Shown piece by piece: positions 23,351-31,474 of a stretch of DNA of 51,869 nt. The notes below the pieces were generated by a model that was given only the letters and a program-made list of their open reading frames with translations, did no database searches and had not been told where the DNA came from. Position 1 is the stretch's first letter. Each line of letters starts with the position of its first letter. The DNA is from Clostridia bacterium (lineage in GTDB: Bacteria > Bacillota > Clostridia > Christensenellales > CAG-314), in the NCBI GenBank assembly GCA_017500855.1, contig JAFVYC010000039.1, positions 76,064 to 127,932 on the forward strand. The letters run 5' to 3'. The translations under genes and the position numbers were made by a program.

Positions 23351-24318
23351 CTGAATTTTACCTCCAAAAGGCTACTTGCAAGGTCGTCTAGCACAACTGC
23401 AAGGTTGCCTTGTTCATCCAAGCGTTTTTTTGCTTGGTTTAGTTTTTCTACACACACTTGCGCTGCTTGCAAGGTGTAGTTTGCGCAAATGTTTTCTATT
23501 TGTTGTTGCAGGCTGGGCAACAGGCACAGCGAGGGCGCAAGGCGGTACACCACGCTTTCACGGAACAACACGCACAAAAAGCCAAGGTATTGGTTGACGT
23601 GCTGTTTGTACTCCATCATTTGGCTTACGTACTTGACGGCGTTTTTGGTGGAAACCATGTTTTGAGCCATGTCCAGTGCGCTTTCGAACACGTCGAACAG
23701 CACGCTGTTGGATGCAATACTTTCGGCAGTTTGCAAACTTCCACCTGCCATTGCCGATGCAATTTGCGCCGTTTTGCCGTTGTAGCCCAAACTTGCAAGG
23801 TGCGCTTGCAACTGTTCCACGCTAAAAGACGATTGCTTGAGAATTTGGCAACGGGAACGGATTGTTGGCAAAAGCGCTTCCACATCGGTGACACCAACAA
23901 ACAAAAAGATGCCTTCGGTTGGTTCTTCCAAAGTTTTGAGCAGTTTGTTTTGCCAAGTTTCGCAACCTATGCCGGCAAGCGAATTGGTTGCATCAATCAA
24001 AAACACACGGCACAAGGAGTTGTCTACGGTGCATTTCATGCTTTCGGAAACAACCAAGTTGATGTCGTCCACAGTCAACCTGTTCTTTTCCCTGTCCTGT
24101 GGCACGCAAATAACGTCCTGATGGGTGTTGTTTTGCACCTTGTTGCACGCTTCGCAGTTGCACCCAACGTGATTGTGGCACATGGTGACCAATGCGCATT
24201 GTTTTAGCAAACTTGGCACGTTTTGCTTGTCGCCAACAACAACGTAGGCATGCACGGCGCAATTGTTGGCAAAGGCTTGTTGCAAAAAGCCACCAACGTT
24301 TTTGTCTAGTTTTGTCAT
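23338..24318 (-). CDS. holB: DNA polymerase III delta-prime subunit
   Basis: 326 residues. Clamp-loader AAA fold without a functional Walker A: HAYVVVGDKQNVPSLLKQCAL, a zinc module CHNHVGCNCEACNKV, DVICVPQDREKNRLTVDDI, VFLIDATNSLAGIGCETWQNKLLKTLEEP (usually NAxNKLLKTLEEP) and LPTIRSRCQIL (SRC motif). Helps load the sliding clamp at replication forks. ATGA overlap with the tmk stop, as in the conserved tmk-holB-ricT order of Bacillota. Confidence 0.93.
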   Translation of the reverse strand: MTKLDKNVGGFLQQAFANNCAVHAYVVVGDKQNVPSLLKQCALVTMCHNHVGCNCEACNKVQNNTHQDVICVPQDREKNRLTVDDINLVVSESMKCTVDNSLCRVFLIDATNSLAGIGCETWQNKLLKTLEEPTEGIFLFVGVTDVEALLPTIRSRCQILKQSSFSVEQLQAHLASLGYNGKTAQIASAMAGGSLQTAESIASNSVLFDVFESALDMAQNMVSTKNAVKYVSQMMEYKQHVNQYLGFLCVLFRESVVYRLAPSLCLLPSLQQQIENICANYTLQAAQVCVEKLNQAKKRLDEQGNLAVVLDDLASSLLEVKFRCRT

Positions 24319-24941
24319 TTCAAAACACCTTTTTGGCGCAAAACTTCACGCAATTTTTGTTGAGTTTGTTCCACCGTGCCGGAAGCATCGATAACAACAA
24401 ATTTTTCGGGGTTTTCGGCAATAACACGCTTGTAGCCTTGGTACACCTTTACGTGGAAACTGTTGTCGACGTTTTCCAAACGGTCGGTTTTGTCGGCGCC
24501 ACCTTTGCGTTCAAACGCCTTTTCCGGCGACAAATCCAAAAAGATGGTGAATTCCGGCATGTACTCGCCAACGGCAAGTTCGTTCAAACTCTTGATTTTT
24601 TCGTAGCCCAAGCCACGGCCCACACCTTGGTAGGCGTAGGAGGAATGCACAAACCTGTCGCAAAAAACAACCTTGCCTTGTTCCAAAGCCGGCTTTACAA
24701 TGTCGTGAAGGTGTTGAATACGGCTAGATGCGTACAAAAATGCTTCGCACATGTCGTCCATACCGCTGTTTTTGGCATCCAAAATGATGTCCCTGATTTG
24801 TTCGGCAATGTAGCTTCCGCCCGGTTCACGGGTGAAAACAACGTTGTCTATGCCGTTTTCCTTGCAGTACTGTTTGAGCAAATTTGTTTGGAAAGTTTTG
24901 CCAACGCCATCGCAACCTTCAATTGTGATAAAGTTCTTCAT
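24315..24941 (-). CDS. tmk: Thymidylate kinase
   Basis: 208 residues from ATG 24941 (GAGGTG upstream). P-loop FITIEGCDGVGKTFQTNLL, FTREPGGSYIAEQIRD, DRFVHSSYAYQGVGRGL, and the lid-type ending GGADKTDRLENVD. It phosphorylates dTMP to dTDP. First gene of the operon. Confidence 0.96.
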   Translation of the reverse strand: MKNFITIEGCDGVGKTFQTNLLKQYCKENGIDNVVFTREPGGSYIAEQIRDIILDAKNSGMDDMCEAFLYASSRIQHLHDIVKPALEQGKVVFCDRFVHSSYAYQGVGRGLGYEKIKSLNELAVGEYMPEFTIFLDLSPEKAFERKGGADKTDRLENVDNSFHVKVYQGYKRVIAENPEKFVVIDASGTVEQTQQKLREVLRQKGVLK

Positions 24942-25022
24942 ACGCACCTCTTTTGCATTTGGAACACGCCCAATTGTTGCAAAATGTTGCAACTTCAAAA
25001 TGGGCAACATTTCTTCTTATAT

Positions 25023-25051
25023 ATCTTAACACATTTTATATTTATTTTCAA
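25023..25051 (-). promoter_or_regulatory. Promoter of the tmk operon
   Basis: Minus strand TTGAAA, 17 bases, TAAGAT, 82 bases before the start codon. Confidence 0.5.
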
Positions 25052-25113
25052 GTTTTTTGTGTTGCAACAATAGCAAAAGTTTTGGGCAATTTTTCAGCAA
25101 AAAATGCAAGCCG

Positions 25114-25142
25114 TTGACAAAAGACAAATTTGCAAGTATAAT
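25114..25142 (+). promoter_or_regulatory. Consensus sigma-A promoter
   Basis: TTGACA, 17 bases, TATAAT, 22 bases before GTG 25164. Confidence 0.85.
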
Positions 25143-25163
25143 TTTCCAAAAGGAGGCAATGCT

Positions 25164-25472
25164 GTGAAAAACGGGTTTTTTGAAAAAGTCTACCAAGTTG
25201 TGAAGCAAATCCCCAAGGGTAAGGTGGCAACCTACGGTCAAATCGCACGGCTGTGTGGCAATGCAAAGATGGCACGGCAAGTTGGATGGGCGTTGCACGT
25301 CAACCCACAGCCTTTTGTCATCCCCTGCCACCGAGTTGTTACCAAACAAGGGCAACTTGCGCCTGCATTTGCTTTCGGCGGGGAAGATGCGCAAAGGCGT
25401 GCATTGGAAAGCGAAGGAATTTGCTTTGTGGACGGACTTGTGGACATGCAAAAACACCTTTGGGAGAGGTAA
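25164..25472 (+). CDS. MGMT-family DNA-binding protein (short form, active Cys retained)
   Basis: 102 residues from GTG 25164, chosen because AAGGAGG lies 7 bases upstream. FEKVYQVVKQIPKGKVATYGQIARLCGN is the winged helix, followed by ARQVGWALHVNP, PCHRVVTKQG and a C-terminal helix. It contains only the C-terminal half of O6-alkylguanine methyltransferases, the size of alkyltransferase-like proteins. Those replace the catalytic Cys, whereas this one keeps PCHRV, so repair activity is possible. TAATG overlap with the next gene. Confidence 0.9.
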   Translation: MKNGFFEKVYQVVKQIPKGKVATYGQIARLCGNAKMARQVGWALHVNPQPFVIPCHRVVTKQGQLAPAFAFGGEDAQRRALESEGICFVDGLVDMQKHLWER

Positions 25473-25837
25473 TGACGGACAAAAAGACACTTGCCATTTT
25501 GCAAACTTTGCACCAACTTGCAGGCTCTACCTACACCGTGTTGGAAAAACGCAAAATTTTGGAAAGTATCCCCAAAAAGGCAAACGTTTCCGCAGACACT
25601 TTGAAACTTGCGCTGATGTTTTTGAAAGAGCAAGGCTACGTTGAAATCAAGTACCAAGACAAGCAAGAAATTTGCCTGTGTTGCACCGTCAAAACGGAAA
25701 GTTTGTTGGAAGGTCAAACGGAAGCAACTGCCAAAACAACCATGTCGGCAAAGCAATTTGCCGTGCTGTGTGGCGCAACGATTTTGTGCGCCTTTTTGGG
25801 CAGTTTTTTGGCACACGTGGTTGCCAATTTGTTGTAG
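25472..25837 (+). CDS. Small HTH-like protein with C-terminal membrane helix, paralogue 1
   Basis: Not recognised. 121 residues. Residues 1-65 look like a winged helix (KTLAILQTLHQLAGS, LKLALMFLKEQGYVEIKY). A charged middle part follows, then one membrane segment (about 95-118, FAVLCGATILCAFLGSFLAHVVA). Its ATG overlaps the stop of the MGMT-like gene. Same plan as the next gene, so the two are probably old paralogues. Confidence 0.75.
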   Translation: MTDKKTLAILQTLHQLAGSTYTVLEKRKILESIPKKANVSADTLKLALMFLKEQGYVEIKYQDKQEICLCCTVKTESLLEGQTEATAKTTMSAKQFAVLCGATILCAFLGSFLAHVVANLL

Positions 25838-25845
25838 GAGGCGCA

Positions 25846-26208
25846 ATGCTAGACAAGAAGGAATTTGCCGTGATGCAATGCGTGTTCAACCTGTGCAAAG
25901 ACAACAACAACGGCACCATCGTTTCCGACGAGCACATCATAGATTGTTGTCCCAAAAGGTTTGCCTTGACAAACCAACAAGTGGACACAATCTTGAAACA
26001 ACTGGAATTTGACGGCTACTTTGAATGCACAAAGTCTCTAAAAAACCAAAAAACCGTGAACGTTATCACTTTGAAACGCAAAGGGCAAGCCTTCGAGCGG
26101 GAAGTCGTGCAACGCAAGCGGGAAATTGCCAGCACAATGGCACTGCGCATTTTGTACGCATCGGTGGGCGCAATTGTTGCGCTTGCAATCAACTGGATTT
26201 TTTCCTGA
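25846..26208 (+). CDS. Small HTH-like protein with C-terminal membrane helix, paralogue 2
   Basis: Not recognised. 120 residues from ATG 25846, preceded by AGGAGG. Starts MLDKKEFAVMQCVFNLCKDN against MTDKKTLAILQTLHQLAG of paralogue 1. The middle QQVDTILKQLEFDGYFECTK resembles a recognition helix and wing, and ASTMALRILYASVGAIVALAINWIF is the membrane anchor. Third gene of a tight operon with the MGMT-like gene; a cytoplasmic DNA-binding head held at the membrane is the inferred topology. Confidence 0.75.
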   Translation: MLDKKEFAVMQCVFNLCKDNNNGTIVSDEHIIDCCPKRFALTNQQVDTILKQLEFDGYFECTKSLKNQKTVNVITLKRKGQAFEREVVQRKREIASTMALRILYASVGAIVALAINWIFS

Positions 26209-26370
26209 AACACGCAAAAAACCGCACCACGGGGTGGCATTTTTGCAAACAACAAGCAAATTGAAAGGTGTTGAATCTTTGTTGAAAACAGCAACAAAAG
26301 CAACTGCAAATTTGCCGTGAAAAACCAAGAAAGCCAATTTGCTTTTGTTGCAAAAGTCCCAGCAAAACAG

Positions 26371-26399
26371 TTGACTTTTTGCCACAAAAGAACTATACT
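26371..26399 (+). promoter_or_regulatory. Promoter of tRNA-Gln
   Basis: TTGACT, 17 bases, TATACT, 13 bases before the tRNA. Confidence 0.75.
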
Positions 26400-26412
26400 G
26401 AATGCACAATAT

Positions 26413-26487
26413 TGGGGTATCGCCAAGCGGTAAGGCAACGGATTCTGACTCCGTGACTCGTAGGTTCGAATCCTACTACCCTAGCCA
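26413..26487 (+). tRNA. tRNA-Gln (anticodon CTG)
   Basis: Cloverleaf: acceptor TGGGGTA/TACCCTA with U1-A72 as in tRNA-Gln, anticodon arm ACGGA-TTCTGAC-TCCGT, T arm GTAGG-TTCGAAT-CCTAC, discriminator G, encoded CCA. It is a separate unit with its own promoter and terminator. Confidence 0.96.
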
Positions 26488-26491
26488 AAAA

Positions 26492-26522
26492 ATGCCGAGA
26501 ACAAAGTTCTCGGTATTTTTTT
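26492..26522 (+). terminator. Terminator of tRNA-Gln
   Basis: ATGCCGAGAAC/GTTCTCGGTAT stem and T7. Confidence 0.9.
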
Positions 26523-26525
26523 ATC

Positions 26526-26750
26526 CAAGCCGCAGGCTTGGTATATCATTGAATGTATAACTCGCCTGTGGCGAGATATACATTCGTATATCATCAGCCC
26601 TTTGGGCTGTATCCCATCGCGCAATAGCGTGTATTCCCCTGCGGCTTGATGATATACAACGGCAAGCCGTTGATGATATACAATGCTTCGCATTGATGAT
26701 ATGCAATTCCTACGGAATTGATGATATACACGCCTTTGGCGTGATGAAAA
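26526..26750. repeat. Hairpin array, GATGATATA-linker family
   Basis: Units such as CAACGGC-AA-GCCGTTG, CAATGC-TTC-GCATTG, CAATTCC-TAC-GGAATTG and CACGCC-TTT-GGCGTG are joined by ATGATATA. On the left the linker reads TATATCAT, on the right ATGATATA, flipping near 26620. An isolated ATATGCACGCC-TTT-GGCGTGATG unit recurs at 26831-26854. Confidence 0.85.
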
Positions 26751-26830
26751 TAGTTTTTATTTTTTTTTTTGAAAAATGCAAGAACTCTCTTTCCGTGCAT
26801 TTTTCAACAAAACGTTGCTGTGCCTTGATA

Positions 26831-26854
26831 ATATGCACGCCTTTGGCGTGATGT
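26831..26854 (+). repeat. Isolated hairpin unit
   Basis: Repeats the last unit of the array (26727-26744). The rest of 26755-26914 has no gene. Confidence 0.6.
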
Positions 26855-26914
26855 GGCGAAGGAGTTCGAATGCTTATTGCAAACCGCAAAATTTCTTTTT
26901 CGCAACCTTTATGC

Positions 26915-26946
26915 AAAAAAAAGACAGGTTTTCGACCTGTCGTTTT
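26915..26946 (-). terminator. Terminator after the LRR gene
   Basis: GACAGGT/ACCTGTC stem, T8 on the minus strand; ends the purC-to-LRR gene series. Confidence 0.85.
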
Positions 26947-26982
26947 TCTTGTTTACTTTTCTAAAGTTTTTTCGAAATATGG

Positions 26983-28056
26983 CTAGATTTCCACAATGCC
27001 GTTGGTGCATTGAACGTGCGTTGCCAAAATGCCTTCTGCCCAATTGCTGTGTTTTTGCACGTTGCTCCATTGCTCCGCTGTGCCGTCGAAGCGCAAACTG
27101 CCAAGGCGTGTGCAAGAAGCAAAGGCTTTTTCGCCAATTGTTTGCACGCTTTGGGGGATGACAACGTCCGTCAGTTGCGTGCAATTGTAGAATGCGTGGT
27201 TGCCAATTGTTTGTACCAAAGTTGGCAAAACAACCTGTTGCAAACCACAGCAAGCAAACGCCTTGTCGCCAACGGAAACAAGCCCGTTTGGCAACTGAAT
27301 TTGCTTCAATTTGCCACAGTAGTAGAAGGCAAAATTGCCAATGCATTGCGCTTGGCTTGGCAAAACTACCGTTTGCAAGTTTTTGCAACGGCAAAACAAC
27401 CTGTCGGAAATTGCTTGCAACTTTTCGGGAAGCACCACTTCCACAAGGTTTTTGCAGTCGTAGAACACGTCGCTACCCAAGTGAGTAACCGTTTGGGCAA
27501 TGTGTACACTTTGTAGCATTGTGCAACCGGCAAAGGCGTTGCGACCAACAACTTCCATTCCGTGAGGGAGAACAACGTGTTTCAGCAAAAAACAGCAATG
27601 GAATGCGTGGTGACCAAGCGTTTTGATGCCAACGGGCAACTGGATTTGATTGAGCAAGGTGCAACCGGCAAAGGCAAAAGCGCCAATGTTTTGCACCGTT
27701 TTGGGAACGTCCACGTGCTTCAAAGATTTGCAACCCTCGAACGTGCTTGTGGCAATTTCCGTTGTGTCCACGGGCAATTGAACGTTTTCCAACGCAATGC
27801 AACCTTGGAACAGGTGCGAGCCAAGTGCGCAACGGTTTTGTGGCAGTTGCACGCTTTGCAAAGCAACGCAATCTTGAAAGGCAAAATCCCTAACGGACAC
27901 AACGCCTTGGGGGATTTGCACGGTTTTTGCCCACTTGTTGCCCTTGAAAGCAAAGTTAGCAATGGCAGTAACGTTGCTTGGAACATCCACCTTGGAACGC
28001 CTGCCTGTGTAGTTGAAAAGCACTCCGTTTTCCACGGAAAAAACTTTGTTGTTCAT
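26983..28056 (-). CDS. BspA-type leucine-rich repeat protein, no signal peptide
   Basis: 357 residues from ATG 28056. About twelve 23-residue repeats of the LRR_5 type, for example VSVRDFAFQDCVALQSVQLP, IGAFAFAGCTLLNQIQLP and IGNHAFYNCTQLTDVVIP. Family members are usually secreted or surface-bound adhesins, but this one begins MNNKVFSVENGVLFNYTG without a signal peptide or anchor, so it appears cytoplasmic. The ribosome binding site is weak (GGGGCGAGA). It lies at the end of the leftward gene series, 74 bases after the ClC gene and next to a GCCACCACGGGGTGGC palindrome. Confidence 0.85.
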   Translation of the reverse strand: MNNKVFSVENGVLFNYTGRRSKVDVPSNVTAIANFAFKGNKWAKTVQIPQGVVSVRDFAFQDCVALQSVQLPQNRCALGSHLFQGCIALENVQLPVDTTEIATSTFEGCKSLKHVDVPKTVQNIGAFAFAGCTLLNQIQLPVGIKTLGHHAFHCCFLLKHVVLPHGMEVVGRNAFAGCTMLQSVHIAQTVTHLGSDVFYDCKNLVEVVLPEKLQAISDRLFCRCKNLQTVVLPSQAQCIGNFAFYYCGKLKQIQLPNGLVSVGDKAFACCGLQQVVLPTLVQTIGNHAFYNCTQLTDVVIPQSVQTIGEKAFASCTRLGSLRFDGTAEQWSNVQKHSNWAEGILATHVQCTNGIVEI

Positions 28057-28111
28057 TGTTGATCTCGCCCCACTTTTGGGCGTTTTTTTTTGTGTGAAAT
28101 TGGCGAATTTT

Positions 28112-28127
28112 GCCACCACGGGGTGGC
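28112..28127. repeat. GCCACCACGGGGTGGC palindrome
   Basis: Same dispersed palindrome as 3957-3972, between the ClC stop and the LRR start. Confidence 0.75.
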
Positions 28128-28130
28128 ACT

Positions 28131-29741
28131 TTAGCCAAGGTTGGTTTGAGAAAGTTGCTTGCCAAGAATATCTTGCAATTCCTTTTCCGTTTGTTCTTCG
28201 TCGTAGGTTTGAACAAACAGCGTCACCACGTCGCCAATGTGCATTTTTCTTTCGCCGTCGTCGTCCATGCCACCTTTGTTACCGCTGACAATTTCGCTAA
28301 CACGTGTGTTTGCCGGCCACAAAATGTCCCTAACAGCCTTGGAAACGGCAAATGCGCCTTCCTGCACAACGTAGGTAAACTTCAAAATTTGGTGCTTTTT
28401 GCCATGGTTTTGTTTTTCCATCATGCGTTCCAACAGCACGTCGTACAAAGGTTCCACCTTGAAAACTTCGCAAATGAGGTAGGAAACAAACACGGCAATT
28501 GCCACGTAGAACAAATTGGAGAAATTCCAAGTGCATTCCACAACAAACACAATTGCTGTTATGGGCGCACGTGTGCAAGCACCCATGAATGCCGACATTG
28601 TGATGATGACAACGGTGCCGTACAGTTCCACGGGCATTCCAAGCAAAACAAACAGTTCTGCCATCAAACTGCCAACAAGCGCACCAATGGAGAGCATTGG
28701 GATGAACACGCCACCAGTAACTCCACTGCCCGTTGCAAAAGCAATCATGAAGAAACGCACCACCAAAACTACAAACAGCACGGCAAGGGGAATTGTTCCG
28801 CTTGCGTTTTGCGCAAGGTTTACAATAAGCCCGCCACCACCGAACAAAGCGCTTGCGCCGTTAAACTTGCCAACAACAATCAAACCGATTGCCACCGTCA
28901 GCACAAACACAATAACAAGCCTTGCCCATTGTGGAATTTTTGCAAGTTTTGTGTCGTACATTTTGCCCACGAAGAACACAAACACGTTGTACAAGCAAGC
29001 AAACAAAGCAACTGCAATGCCCAACAAAACAGGCACCCAAACTTCCTTCATAGAGAAAGTTCCCATAAATTCGGCAACGTTGAACAACGCCATTGGTTCG
29101 TGACCAATCAAGCCTGCCCACACGTTGGAAATGCCAACGCCAAACAGCACGGAAACAATGCTCATAAGCAAAATCATTGGGGTGAAACGCTTGTGTGCTT
29201 CTTCCACGGCAAACAAAATGCCCGTCAGGGGTGCGCCCGTTGCAACGGCAAAACCTGCGCATGCGCCACCCGTCATGATGTACCTGTTCCAACTGTCGTG
29301 GGAAAGCGGAAGTCTGCAAGTTCCGCCACCAATGGCTGTGCCAAGCAAAACGCTTGGACCTTCGCTACCAAGTGGCAAACCCACGAAGAAACTGATCCAA
29401 CTGTTGAAAATTACTGCAATACCCGTGCGAAGCCAACGGAAAGTCAGCAAGCCACGAAGCACGCCTTCGGCACGAGGAATGCCACCACCCTTTGTTTCCG
29501 GCGCCCACTTTTGCAAAAAGTGCATTGCAAATGCCAATGCAATTGCGCCTGCGAACATGGCAACTGCAACAAGCGGATTTTGTTGCGCCACGTGGTACAA
29601 TTCCGTTCCTTTTTCCGTTAGCCATTCGGCAACAAGTTTGAAAAAGTACACGATTGTGCCAACAAGCACCCCTGTGAATGCGCCGTACACAAGCACGGGA
29701 ATGGTTACGTTTTTTAGATAGCTTTTGTAGTCCTTTTTCAT
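28131..29741 (-). CDS. ClC-family chloride channel or antiporter with C-terminal RCK_C-like domain
   Basis: 536 residues from ATG 29741 (GGGGGAG upstream). Selectivity-filter motifs are GSEGPS (with the gating Glu), GGTCRLPLS, TGAPLTGILFAVEE and GVTGGVFIPML. About 10-12 hydrophobic segments to residue 440. A cytosolic tail of about 90 residues (FTYVVQEGAFAVSKAVRDILWP..., RKMHIGDVVTLFVQTYD) resembles a TrkA-C/RCK_C domain rather than CBS domains. Moves chloride or fluoride; the exact ion cannot be read from motifs here. Confidence 0.93.
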   Translation of the reverse strand: MKKDYKSYLKNVTIPVLVYGAFTGVLVGTIVYFFKLVAEWLTEKGTELYHVAQQNPLVAVAMFAGAIALAFAMHFLQKWAPETKGGGIPRAEGVLRGLLTFRWLRTGIAVIFNSWISFFVGLPLGSEGPSVLLGTAIGGGTCRLPLSHDSWNRYIMTGGACAGFAVATGAPLTGILFAVEEAHKRFTPMILLMSIVSVLFGVGISNVWAGLIGHEPMALFNVAEFMGTFSMKEVWVPVLLGIAVALFACLYNVFVFFVGKMYDTKLAKIPQWARLVIVFVLTVAIGLIVVGKFNGASALFGGGGLIVNLAQNASGTIPLAVLFVVLVVRFFMIAFATGSGVTGGVFIPMLSIGALVGSLMAELFVLLGMPVELYGTVVIITMSAFMGACTRAPITAIVFVVECTWNFSNLFYVAIAVFVSYLICEVFKVEPLYDVLLERMMEKQNHGKKHQILKFTYVVQEGAFAVSKAVRDILWPANTRVSEIVSGNKGGMDDDGERKMHIGDVVTLFVQTYDEEQTEKELQDILGKQLSQTNLG

Positions 29742-29800
29742 GTGTTCTCCCCCACACAAGCGCAAAAAACACGCACCCGTGTGTTGATATTTTGCAAAAT

Positions 29801-30382
29801 TTAGTTGTTGCTTTGCGCCTTCAGCACTTCTAGCCTGTCGTGGAAGCGTTGGCTCTTGGCAACGGAAGCAACAAACGGAATGCCAAATTGGTAGGCAAGT
29901 TGCGCCTTGAGTTTTTCCAACTTTTGCACGTCGTTGCACTCGCACTCCAATTCGTAGTCGATGGTGTCCAAAAAGAAGTTTTTGTCAACTTCCAACGTCC
30001 ACTCCAAAAAGTCGAATTTGGTGCGGTAGGTTTGCAGTTGGCCAACAAAGTGGAAGTGTTCGGCAAAATCCAAGTTGAGCAACGTTGCAAATTCCTGTGG
30101 GGAAATGCCACGAGCGCAAAGGGAAATTGCGTAGTCTTTGGTTAGTTCCACTTCCCTTTCGTCGCACAAAAACACTCCGTTGTGGGAATTGTAGCGTTTT
30201 TTTGCACACAGCACATAGGTTTCGCCCTTTTGGCGCACACGCACCATCACGTCCTTGTTGAATTGCTTGCCACAAAAGTAGAAATTTGTTTGCAATTGTG
30301 GCTTTTGTTGCGTTGTGGAAAGAAGCAAGTTGTAGGAACGCTCGTCCAACATCATTTTCAATTCCTGTTCCAAATTCCTCAC
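29801..30382 (-). CDS. CYTH-domain protein (triphosphate tunnel fold)
   Basis: 193 residues from GTG 30382, preceded by GGAGG. Starts VRNLEQELKMMLDERSYNLLL, where the ExExK-type motif (EQELK) opens the CYTH tunnel, followed by MVRVRQKGETYVLCAKKR, REVEL, TYRTKFDF, WTLEVDKNFFLDTIDYELECE. The family includes thiamine triphosphatase, tripolyphosphatase and adenylate cyclase class IV; activity here unknown. Sits between the kinase and ClC genes, same strand. Confidence 0.88.
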   Translation of the reverse strand: MRNLEQELKMMLDERSYNLLLSTTQQKPQLQTNFYFCGKQFNKDVMVRVRQKGETYVLCAKKRYNSHNGVFLCDEREVELTKDYAISLCARGISPQEFATLLNLDFAEHFHFVGQLQTYRTKFDFLEWTLEVDKNFFLDTIDYELECECNDVQKLEKLKAQLAYQFGIPFVASVAKSQRFHDRLEVLKAQSNN

Positions 30383-30427
30383 AGTACCTCCAAAAGGTGG
30401 CAAAAGTGCCACCCCGTGTGTAGATTT

Positions 30428-31447
30428 CTACGATTGAAAACGTGTTGTTGTGTCGATGTCAACAACGCCGTCTTTGTTTGCTTGCCTAAAGAAAGTGTTT
30501 TGAAGCTTGAATGGATGCTCGGCAAGTTGTTGGTAGTTGGCAGAGTTGCCAAACAAACGCACAATTTGCTCTCTTGGCGAAACGGACAAATGCACCTTCA
30601 CGTCGTACAAGTACTGCAAAGTGTTGCAAGTGCAAAAAGTCCCTTCCACCACCGTCACGCTGGATTTTGGCACTTCAATTTGTTCGCCACTTTGCGTGAA
30701 ATACGCACACGCATTGCCACTTTTGGCATTTTGCACCACCTTTTGCACTGCTTGGCAATTGGGGTTTTGCGTGCTACTTGCAAGTTGCGTCATTGTGAAG
30801 AAACTGCCACCAAGCCCCATGTCGTCGGTGTGAACAATTGGGCAGTCGTAGTACTTGGCAACAAGTTTTGCAAGCGTTGTTTTGCCACTTCCACTTGGGC
30901 CGTCCAACGCAACGATGACGTGTTGTTTGCTTTGCAACAGCCTGTCCACACGGAAAAGCACCGGTAGCAACTCAGCCCAAACGGTGGGCATCACCCTGTA
31001 GTGCGGTTTGTAGTTGAGGCGGAAAGTTGGCGAATGGTGAATTGGTGGGTAGCCCTGTTGCCTGTAGTTGGCAAGGAAAGCCACAAGCGCATTGTGGTCA
31101 ACGTCCACACGGTGCTCCAACGCAAGGTCGCCCAACGTTTGAAGCATGCTTTCCAACCCTTCCGTTGTGCCTTGTGGCACGGAAATTTTCATTACGTTTG
31201 CAATCAAACTTGGCAAGTAGCCACGTTGACGGCAGTCGCCAAGGTTGACACGGCACATTCCGTTACCAATTGCATCCCAAAGGTTGCCCGTTGGCGACGC
31301 CTTGACCATTTCGTTGCGAATGTACTGCTCCACGTTTCCGCCCAGCAAGTGTCCACAACCAAATTGCGCTTGGTAGGCTTGCTTGACAAAATCTTCCAGT
31401 CGCATAAGTGGGTATTTTTGGTAACTTTGCACAAAATAGTACTTCAT
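30428..31447 (-). CDS. Uridine kinase-like P-loop kinase with N-terminal extra domain
   Basis: 339 residues. Residues about 175-330 hold the kinase: VIVALDGPSGSGKTTLAKLVAKYY (Walker A), PIVHTDDM, VVEGTFCTC and SVSPREQIVRL. This resembles uridine kinase and related nucleoside kinases. Residues 1-170 form a separate domain (LEDFVKQAYQAQFGCGHLL, NLWDAIGNGMCRVNL) that I do not recognise but that looks enzymatic or regulatory. Follows nrdR with a 27-base gap. Confidence 0.82.
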   Translation of the reverse strand: MKYYFVQSYQKYPLMRLEDFVKQAYQAQFGCGHLLGGNVEQYIRNEMVKASPTGNLWDAIGNGMCRVNLGDCRQRGYLPSLIANVMKISVPQGTTEGLESMLQTLGDLALEHRVDVDHNALVAFLANYRQQGYPPIHHSPTFRLNYKPHYRVMPTVWAELLPVLFRVDRLLQSKQHVIVALDGPSGSGKTTLAKLVAKYYDCPIVHTDDMGLGGSFFTMTQLASSTQNPNCQAVQKVVQNAKSGNACAYFTQSGEQIEVPKSSVTVVEGTFCTCNTLQYLYDVKVHLSVSPREQIVRLFGNSANYQQLAEHPFKLQNTFFRQANKDGVVDIDTTTRFQS

Positions 31448-31474
31448 TTTTGCACCCCTGCTGTTTGTTTTGGG

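Noticed and set aside
28110..29621. 503-codon open frame on the plus strand opposite the ClC gene
   Set aside because: Mirror of the ClC codon bias with no recognisable motif.
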